Shown here: one piece after another, positions 5,234 through 9,918 of the stretch | Layout: each line of letters starts with the position of its first letter | Numbering within the stretch: the first letter of the stretch is position 1 | Source of the DNA: a bacterium | GTDB lineage: Bacteria > Krumholzibacteriota > Krumholzibacteriia > LZORAL124-64-63 | DNA length: 9,918 bases | Reading direction: 5' to 3' | Assembly: GCA_030591105.1 (NCBI GenBank) | Contig: JAUVBS010000043.1 | Coordinates: 1-9,918 of the forward strand | Made by a program: the position numbers and the translations under genes | Notes under the pieces: generated by a model | Told to the model about the DNA's origin: nothing | Seen by the model: only the letters and a program-made list of their open reading frames with translations | Database searches by the model: none

Positions 5234-6703
5234 ATGTCTGAACGTTTCGAGAAATACTTCGAACAGATGCCGTGCTACCTCTCCGTACACGATCGCGATT
5301 TTCTGATCACCGAAGGCAACCAGCGATTCCGTGAGGACTTCGGCGATCGCATCGGCGAACCGTGTTACGAGATATATAAAGGCCGCGATGAGATCTGCCC
5401 GGACTGCCCCGTAGAAAAGACCTTCGCCGACGGACTAAGCCACAGCAGCGAGCAAATGCTGACCACCCGCGCGGGTGTCGAGACTCCGGTCATGGTGCAC
5501 ACGACACCGATCCAGGATCAGAGCGGTGAGGTCGTGGCCGTGATCGAGATGCACACCGACATCCGCAAGGTCAAGGATCTCGAGAATCAGCTGCAACAGA
5601 GTCAGAGACGGCTGGCCAGACTCTTCGAGATGGTGCCTTGTTACATCTCAGTCCAGGGCCCCGACTTGGTGATCCAGCACGCGAACCGCGCTTTCCGCGA
5701 GACCTTCGGCCGCGCGGTCGGTGACCACTGCTATCGGGTCTACAAGCATCGTCAGGAACAGTGCCTGGTTTGTCCGGCGAGGGCGGTGTTCGCCGATGGG
5801 AAAGCTCGCGAGCACGAGGAGGTCGTCACGACCACCGATGGACGCAGGCTGAATGTCCTGTGTAACACTGCACCGATCACCAATGCGGACGGCGAGGTGG
5901 TCTCTGTCATCGAACTGTCCACCGACATCACCCAGATCCGTCAACTCCAGGACCAGCTGACCTCGATCGGCCTGCTGGTCGGATCCATCTCGCACGGTAT
6001 CAAGGGACTACTGAACGGCCTGGCCGGCGGGATCTATCTCGTCAACTCAGGCTTCGAGAAGGACGACCAGGCTCGCGTGACGAAGGGCTGGCAGATGGTC
6101 CAGCGCAATGTCAACCGGATCCGCTCGATGGTCATGGACATCCTCTACTACGCGAAAGACCGCGACCTGGATATCGCGGACATCGACGTCGCGGAGCTTG
6201 TGAGTAGCTTCGGCGGACTCCTCGAGAAACGGGCTACCGACATGGATGTCGCGCTGTCGTGCACATCGGCGCCCGGCGTGGGCAGTTTCCCTGGCGACGA
6301 CAAGGCGATCCGGGCGATGCTGCTGAACATCCTGGAGAATTCCCTGGAAGCCTGCCGCGGCGATTCGAAAAAGAGTGACCACTGGGTCAAGTTCACCGCC
6401 CGCCGGGCTGCTCCCTGGCTGATCTTCGAGGTGGAAGACAACGGGATCGGCATGGACCAGGAGACCCGGGAAAAGATCTTCTCGCTGTTCTTCTCATCGA
6501 AGGGCATCGCCGGAACCGGTCTCGGACTCTTCATCTCCAACAAGATCGTCGACAAGCACGGCGGGACCATCGACGTCGATTCGCAACCACAACGCGGCAC
6601 ACGCTTTTTGATACGTCTGCCGCTGGAGGCCCGCCCGAGCACACGTCCAGCCGAGGAAGTGAACACGACGCGATCATTGAACCTGGAATCGGAAGAATCG
6701 TGA
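5234..6703 (+). CDS. Soluble sensor histidine kinase with two cysteine-rich PAS domains
   Basis: A 489-residue kinase without signal peptide or membrane helices, so a cytoplasmic sensor. PAS1 spans about 8-112 and PAS2 about 130-234, joined by a short helical linker. Each PAS carries four Cys at the same relative places: C14, C44, C55, C58 and C136, C166, C177, C180, in the pattern PCY ... CY ... C..CP. The kinase core has the phosphoacceptor H254 in SISHGIKG, the N-box around N365-N369, G1 DNGIGM (402-407), F-box FSLFFSSK (416-423) and G2 GTGLGLF (427-433), so it should be active. The H-box departs from the common SHE(I/L)(K/R)NP. The AGGAGGAGG just before the ATG is a strong ribosome site. 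The stop overlaps the next receiver gene as GTGA. Likely partners are that receiver, the receiver domain of the Fe-S protein and the receiver at 1372-1752. Confidence 0.93.
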   Translation: MSERFEKYFEQMPCYLSVHDRDFLITEGNQRFREDFGDRIGEPCYEIYKGRDEICPDCPVEKTFADGLSHSSEQMLTTRAGVETPVMVHTTPIQDQSGEVVAVIEMHTDIRKVKDLENQLQQSQRRLARLFEMVPCYISVQGPDLVIQHANRAFRETFGRAVGDHCYRVYKHRQEQCLVCPARAVFADGKAREHEEVVTTTDGRRLNVLCNTAPITNADGEVVSVIELSTDITQIRQLQDQLTSIGLLVGSISHGIKGLLNGLAGGIYLVNSGFEKDDQARVTKGWQMVQRNVNRIRSMVMDILYYAKDRDLDIADIDVAELVSSFGGLLEKRATDMDVALSCTSAPGVGSFPGDDKAIRAMLLNILENSLEACRGDSKKSDHWVKFTARRAAPWLIFEVEDNGIGMDQETREKIFSLFFSSKGIAGTGLGLFISNKIVDKHGGTIDVDSQPQRGTRFLIRLPLEARPSTRPAEEVNTTRSLNLESEES

Positions 6704-7101
6704 CGCTACCGAAGAAGATCCTGGTCGTTGACGACGATGCCGACACGGTCGAGTATCTCACCACTTTTTTGGGTGATCATGGATACGAAACCGCAGCCGC
6801 GAGCGATTCGCGTAGCGCCCTCACGGTTTTACAAGACTTCGCGGCCGATACCATCCTGGTCGACGTCCTGATGCCCGGCCGGTCTGGACTGGACCTTCTG
6901 GTCCAGTTGCGCCGAGACCCGCGTTGGCAAAACGTTCCCATCGTCGTCGTGACCGGTAGCGACAAGATTCTCGAAGACGATTGCCAATCTTACCTCGGCT
7001 CGCACCAGGGCATTCGCGGACCGGACGGCGTCTTGGGCAAACCGGTTGACCCGGCGGCGCTGTTGGCGGTGGTGGGCCACATCATGTCTGAGGCCGAGTA
7101 A
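6700..7101 (+). CDS. Stand-alone receiver-domain response regulator, coupled to the kinase
   Basis: A 133-residue receiver-only protein. D11/D12, phosphoacceptor D55 in LVDVLMPG, T85 in VVTG and K114 in GKP are all present. The GTG start overlaps the kinase stop by 4 nt, so the pair is translated together and is almost certainly cognate. There is no DNA-binding or enzymatic output domain. The segment between T85 and K114 is longer than in CheY-type receivers (29 residues against about 22) and contains GIRGPDG. The N-terminal half matches the receiver at 1372-1752 at LTTF.DHGYET-type positions 20-31, indicating a duplicated receiver set. Confidence 0.92.
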   Translation: MTLPKKILVVDDDADTVEYLTTFLGDHGYETAAASDSRSALTVLQDFAADTILVDVLMPGRSGLDLLVQLRRDPRWQNVPIVVVTGSDKILEDDCQSYLGSHQGIRGPDGVLGKPVDPAALLAVVGHIMSEAE

Positions 7102-7139
7102 TGCGGCGTCTACCGCCGGTATCAGCTAGAGTGCTGAAG

Positions 7140-7160
7140 TCCGAGTTTACGGAATTCGGA
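7140..7160. promoter_or_regulatory. Dyad upstream of the Rrf2 gene, possible autoregulatory operator
   Basis: TCCGA-N11-TCGGA forms a perfect 5+5 inverted repeat ending 11 nt before the GTG start, with a nested TCCG-N6-CGGA. Rrf2 regulators often bind dyads of about this length at their own promoters. The match is short, so this is suggestive only. Confidence 0.3.
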
Positions 7161-7171
7161 AGGGAAGAGCG

Positions 7172-7687
7172 GTGAAGCTAAACACCAGGGCGCGCTATGC
7201 GCTGACGGCCATGGCGGCCATCGCGCGAAGCAGCGAACAGGGCACTCCGGCCAGCGTGCGCAGTCTGGGCGAGCGGACTCAGATCTCGCCTTATTACTTG
7301 GGGCACCTGCTGACTCAGCTTGTCGAGAACGGCCTGCTGCGCAGCCTGCGCGGGCGCCGCGGGGGCTACCTGCTCGGCCGGCCGGCCGGTGAGATATCCG
7401 TTGGGCAGATCGTCGCCGCGGTACTCGGACCGGTCAACATCATCGAATGCATTGCCCGACCGGAGGCGTGCGTCCTGTCGGAGATCTGCCACTGTCGTGA
7501 ACTGTACGAGGCGCTCAACCGTCAGATCGCCCAGGTTCTGGACAAATTCTCGCTCGCCGACCTCGCCTGCCAGGAGCGGATCACCGCCGACGAGATCGCC
7601 GCGCTGATCCGCACGCACGAGAGCAGCGGCAGGCTGGCGCCGGGGCAGAACCCCGTGCCGTGCCGGTCGATGGGTGTGCCTTCCTGA
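7172..7687 (+). CDS. Rrf2/IscR-family transcriptional regulator with Fe-S-type cysteines
   Basis: A 171-residue winged-helix regulator beginning MKLNTRARYAL, the standard Rrf2 N terminus. The recognition helix region lies at about 28-50 and the wing RGRRGGYLL at 60-68. C93-x6-C100-x5-C106, followed by H107 and C108, corresponds to the cluster-binding region of IscR, NsrR and RsrR relatives, so an Fe-S cofactor sensing redox state, NO or iron is likely. Further cysteines at C133 and C164 are outside the family pattern. The GTG at 7172 is preceded by AGGGAAGA. The gene lies 70 nt after the receiver gene on the same strand and has a dyad in the gap, so it may be cotranscribed, autoregulated, or both. 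A role controlling the upstream electron-transfer and signalling genes is inference from position. Confidence 0.92.
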   Translation: MKLNTRARYALTAMAAIARSSEQGTPASVRSLGERTQISPYYLGHLLTQLVENGLLRSLRGRRGGYLLGRPAGEISVGQIVAAVLGPVNIIECIARPEACVLSEICHCRELYEALNRQIAQVLDKFSLADLACQERITADEIAALIRTHESSGRLAPGQNPVPCRSMGVPS

Positions 7688-7742
7688 GTCGCGAAAGGTG
7701 CTCGCCGGATGCGCCGAATCTACCCGTCCAACCCGACCTCAC

Positions 7743-9092
7743 CTACCCCAGCGCCTCGACTTCTTCGGTGAACACCAGGCCCGCGTTTTCCAGCTCGCGC
7801 AGGATCGGTACGTAGATCGCCGGGTGGGTGGGGATGTGGCAGCCGGTCAGCGGTAGCTCACCGGTGAGCCGCAGCTTCGCGGCGATGGCGGCGGGCAGTC
7901 CCACCGTGCGGGCCATGGCCGTGGGGCCGCCGGGTTCGCCGCGGTCGACCAGTGTCGCGGTGATCTGCTCACGCCGGTCCCCGTCGTCAGGATAGCGCAC
8001 CGTGAACCGATGGTGCAGAATGACCATGTCGCTGTTCTCGGGGTTGAGTTGCAGCTTACGGTTCAACAGAGCGGTCATGGCCAGCGACGCAGTGTCGCCG
8101 GCGACGCCGGTCGGTTCGTCGGAGAAGAGCCCCAGCCAGCGCAGGTTCTTGATGATGCCGCCGGTGGGGCTGATATGCAGGAAGTTGGCGACTCGCGAGG
8201 CGAGATCATCGCCGGCGACCTGGGTCGGCAGGAACATGTCCACCAGTTCGGCCCAGGTCCGGTCAGCAAGGTCCGGGATGCGCATGGTCTCGTTAGGCAG
8301 GCCGAGGGCGACAATTTGCGACCAGGTTTCGCTGAAACCCGGGTAGCGGATGGTGCCGCGGATCATCGACTCGGCTTGTCCGATTCCGTAGGTCTCGCGG
8401 TACGAGAGCCCATCGCGGTTGGGGTAGGCTTCCATGGTACCTACCCCGGGTACCTCGACGCTCCAGGTGTTCTGGAACAGGTGGTGGTACGGCACGATGC
8501 GTACCTTGCCGTTATCCAGGAACTGGGCACCCTTCTCGCCCGCCATCACCACGTTGCGCGGATTCCAGGTGATGACGTAGGCGAATGGATTGTCGATGGT
8601 GTCGGGCGCCGGCAAGCCGCCGCCATACGACTCGTAACCGGTGACGACGCCGCCGTCGTTATGGATGCGATCGATCACCGCCATGGTCGACATGTGGTCG
8701 ATGCCGGGGTCGAGGCCGACTTCGGTCAGAATCAACAGTCCCTTGCGCACGGCGTCCTGTTCGAGGTCGCGGATCCGGTTGTCGCGGTACGAGACCGAGA
8801 TCATGTCACGCGCGTGGTGGATGCAGTCCCAAGCCACCAGAGCCTGAAAGGTCGGTGCAAGCAGGTTCACCACCAGATCCGACTGTTCGATCTGGGACGA
8901 CAGCAACTCCGAGTCGTTGACATCGAACTGCAGAGCCTGCCCGCGCGCATGGTCTTGCACGCGGGCCGCCGCAGCTTGCAGATCGTAGTCGCCGACGGTG
9001 ACGAACCAGTCGTGCTGCTCTGCGTGCTCCAGCAGATACGAGATCAGGTACGGCGAGCTGGCGCCGGCGCCGAGCACGAGTATGCGCTTCAT
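7743..9092 (-). CDS. Saccharopine dehydrogenase-family oxidoreductase (LYS9-like)
   Basis: A 449-residue NAD(P)-dependent enzyme. The N-terminal Rossmann domain starts with RILVLGAGASSPYL (GxGxxS-type nucleotide motif, residues 3-16), and the C-terminal saccharopine dehydrogenase domain begins near 120 with TEVGLDPGIDHM at 123-134, a strongly conserved block. The length fits glutamate-forming saccharopine reductase of the LYS9 type, which interconverts aminoadipate semialdehyde plus glutamate with saccharopine. In bacteria such proteins may instead act in lysine degradation or on related opine-type substrates such as carboxynorspermidine, and I cannot choose from sequence alone. GGAGGG sits 5 nt before the ATG at 9092. 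It follows the beta-barrel gene by 36 nt on the same strand, so they may share a transcript, and it is convergent with the Rrf2 gene. Confidence 0.88.
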   Translation of the reverse strand: MKRILVLGAGASSPYLISYLLEHAEQHDWFVTVGDYDLQAAAARVQDHARGQALQFDVNDSELLSSQIEQSDLVVNLLAPTFQALVAWDCIHHARDMISVSYRDNRIRDLEQDAVRKGLLILTEVGLDPGIDHMSTMAVIDRIHNDGGVVTGYESYGGGLPAPDTIDNPFAYVITWNPRNVVMAGEKGAQFLDNGKVRIVPYHHLFQNTWSVEVPGVGTMEAYPNRDGLSYRETYGIGQAESMIRGTIRYPGFSETWSQIVALGLPNETMRIPDLADRTWAELVDMFLPTQVAGDDLASRVANFLHISPTGGIIKNLRWLGLFSDEPTGVAGDTASLAMTALLNRKLQLNPENSDMVILHHRFTVRYPDDGDRREQITATLVDRGEPGGPTAMARTVGLPAAIAAKLRLTGELPLTGCHIPTHPAIYVPILRELENAGLVFTEEVEALG

Positions 9093-9128
9093 CTTGACCC
9101 TCCGCTATCGCGGCCACTTGTCGGGCGG

Positions 9129-9578
9129 CTAGAAGAAGAAGCCGAGTCGTAGCGCCGCCCAGTTGACGTCGCCGGCCGCCTTGTAACGCAACATGGCGTC
9201 GAACGGGCCGAGCCGAGCGCCGAGGAACGGGATGATGTCCCACTCGTTCACCTCGGTGGTGAAGTAGCCAACTTCGGCGCCCGCGTACAGGAATGCCAGA
9301 TTCACCTTACCGCCGGCGGAGAACTCCCAGATGTCGACATCGGGGGTCCCGATCTCTTTCGCCTGAAATGTGTTCCAGCCGAAATCTCCGGTGAGGGTTA
9401 CGAGCGGAATGAGGGAGTAGTCGAAAGCCGCATGGATACCCCAGCCGGAATCGTATTTGTCGTCGAAATCACCGGTCGGTTGGATCAATGCGAGTGCCAC
9501 ACCGCTGCTCAGACCGGCGACTGCGGGGGTGGTGATGCACGCCGTCACGAAAAGTGCGAGGATGAGGATTCTTTTCAT
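9129..9578 (-). CDS. Small outer-membrane beta-barrel-type protein
   Basis: A 149-residue exported protein of unknown specific function. Residues 1-21 are a signal peptide (MKR, a hydrophobic core, then TPAVA before Gly22). The rest alternates polar and hydrophobic residues in strand-like stretches, rich in Gly and aromatic residues (for example SGWGIHAAFDYS, VNLAFLYAGAEVGYF, AALRLGFFF), and ends in Phe, the usual signal recognised by the Bam assembly machinery. An 8-stranded barrel would suit this size. VTAC at 11-14 resembles a lipobox, but the preceding segment is too short for a normal lipoprotein signal and the terminal Phe argues for a barrel. GGAGGT lies 6 nt before the ATG. Nothing links it clearly to the dehydrogenase downstream. 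Confidence 0.8.
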   Translation of the reverse strand: MKRILILALFVTACITTPAVAGLSSGVALALIQPTGDFDDKYDSGWGIHAAFDYSLIPLVTLTGDFGWNTFQAKEIGTPDVDIWEFSAGGKVNLAFLYAGAEVGYFTTEVNEWDIIPFLGARLGPFDAMLRYKAAGDVNWAALRLGFFF

Positions 9579-9672
9579 GGACAGACCTCCAGTGTGGGTT
9601 GCGTAACCTGGGCCCGATCCTTCCGATCAAATTGTGGCCAATGGTCCGGTTAGAGCAGGTAGTGTGCCAGGC

Positions 9673-9736
9673 AGTGCCACCGCACTACTTTGTTACCGTG
9701 TTACGGTACCACTATGCCGCCGTGCCACTATGCTAC
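9673..9736. repeat. Degenerate tandem octanucleotide array (8 units)
   Basis: Eight contiguous 8-nt units run without a phase break: AGTGCCAC, CGCACTAC, TTTGTTAC, CGTGTTAC, GGTACCAC, TATGCCGC, CGTGCCAC, TATGCTAC. The plus-strand consensus is NNTGYYAC, which on the minus strand reads GTRRCANN. Positions 5-6 are pyrimidines in all eight units, position 8 is C in all, A7 and T3 occur in seven, and G4 in six. It lies in the intergenic region between the STAS gene and the beta-barrel gene, about 95 nt upstream of the latter's start. Confidence 0.8.
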
Positions 9737-9824
9737 GGCGCGGAAGTGTAGGTTATCGCTGCCGGTGCTGCAACGAATTCGTGGTCCGATTTGCCGCCGC
9801 CAATCCGTGGATCGCAACGGGGCT

Positions 9825-9845
9825 AACCCGCCGGTCAAGCGGGTT
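9825..9845 (-). terminator. Hairpin downstream of the STAS gene, possible terminator
   Basis: AACCCGC and GCGGGTT form a perfect 7-bp stem around a 7-nt loop, beginning 18 nt after the stop of the minus-strand STAS gene. The place is right for a terminator, but no T-tract follows, so it may be a rho-assisted or merely structural element. Confidence 0.4.
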
Positions 9846-9863
9846 GCACACGTCGTGCGGCGA

Positions 9864-9918
9864 TCAGTCGATTTCAAATATGCTGTGCAGACCGGCGATC
9901 TGAAACACCTCGCTGATA
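9864..9918 (-). CDS. C-terminal end of a STAS-domain protein (anti-sigma-factor antagonist-like, partial)
   Basis: The minus strand reads ISEVFQIAGLHSIFEID and then TGA at 9866-9864. The pattern VF.IAGL..IF.I is the characteristic last helix and strand of STAS domains in anti-sigma-factor antagonists of the SpoIIAA/RsbV type, which switch sigma-factor control by binding a partner kinase. Only 17 residues are inside the window, so the phosphorylatable Ser and the start are not visible. The gene runs in from the right edge on the same strand as the beta-barrel and dehydrogenase genes, separated from them by 285 nt containing a hairpin and the octanucleotide array. Confidence 0.7.
   Translation of the reverse strand, partial: ISEVFQIAGLHSIFEID

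Noticed and set aside
8010..9152. A long open frame (380 codons) on the + strand antisense to the saccharopine dehydrogenase gene
   Set aside because: It is the complementary shadow of a strongly conserved enzyme gene; its translation has no recognisable fold or motif and there is no good ribosome-binding site.
9129..9578. Lipoprotein call for the small exported protein because of VTAC at residues 11-14
   Set aside because: Cleavage there would leave a 13-residue signal, shorter than usual, whereas a normal signal peptidase I site follows at residue 21 and the mature protein ends in Phe like a barrel.
9694..9708. Hairpin TACCGT-GTT-ACGGTA as a terminator
   Set aside because: It arises from adjacent units of the octanucleotide array and has no T-tract, so the array explains it better.
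1..9918. CRISPR arrays, tRNA or rRNA genes, insertion sequences or phage genes
   Set aside because: I saw no spaced exact repeats, no cloverleaf or rRNA-like segments, and no transposase, integrase or phage proteins in any frame.

Overview
The window looks like chromosomal DNA of a Gram-negative, GC-rich bacterium, probably uncultured. One gene encodes an exported beta-barrel-like protein with a signal peptide and a C-terminal Phe, which implies an outer membrane. An HdrD/DsrK-like iron-sulfur protein with a NarI/DsrM-like cytochrome b, and PAS domains with a CY...C..CP motif, resemble genes of anaerobic or facultative deltaproteobacteria and neighbouring candidate phyla. I cannot assign a phylum from sequence alone.

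Layout, left to right. (1) 1-1355, + strand: the tail of an unidentified gene, overlapping by 4 nt (GTGA) a molybdopterin molybdenumtransferase (MoeA). (2) 1372-1752, - strand: a stand-alone receiver-domain response regulator, convergent with moeA. (3) 1753-2163: a gene-free region of about 410 nt with an AT-rich stretch, a palindrome and a candidate promoter. (4) 2164-7101, + strand: a tightly packed run of five genes. These are a divergent macro-domain protein; a five-helix cytochrome b; an HdrD/DsrK-like Fe-S protein with a receiver domain fused to its C terminus; a soluble histidine kinase with two cysteine-rich PAS domains; and a stand-alone receiver protein. (5) 7172-7687, + strand: an Rrf2/IscR-type regulator with a cluster-binding cysteine pattern. 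(6) 9578-7743, - strand: a small outer-membrane-type beta-barrel protein followed by a saccharopine dehydrogenase-family enzyme. (7) 9579-9918: a degenerate tandem octanucleotide array, a hairpin, and the C-terminal end of a STAS-domain (anti-sigma-factor antagonist-like) gene running in from the right edge.

The most interesting part is 1372-7687. It appears to join a quinone-linked, thiol/disulfide-type electron-transfer pair (cytochrome b plus CCG-domain Fe-S protein) to a two-component system. The Fe-S subunit itself carries a receiver domain with all phosphorylation residues intact. The kinase has duplicated PAS domains with an identical four-cysteine spacing, two further receiver proteins flank the set, and a probable Fe-S-sensing Rrf2 repressor follows. 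My inference is a redox-sensing signalling module in which phosphorylation either controls, or is controlled by, electron flow. The families are known; the combination, and especially the HdrD-receiver fusion, is what deserves attention.
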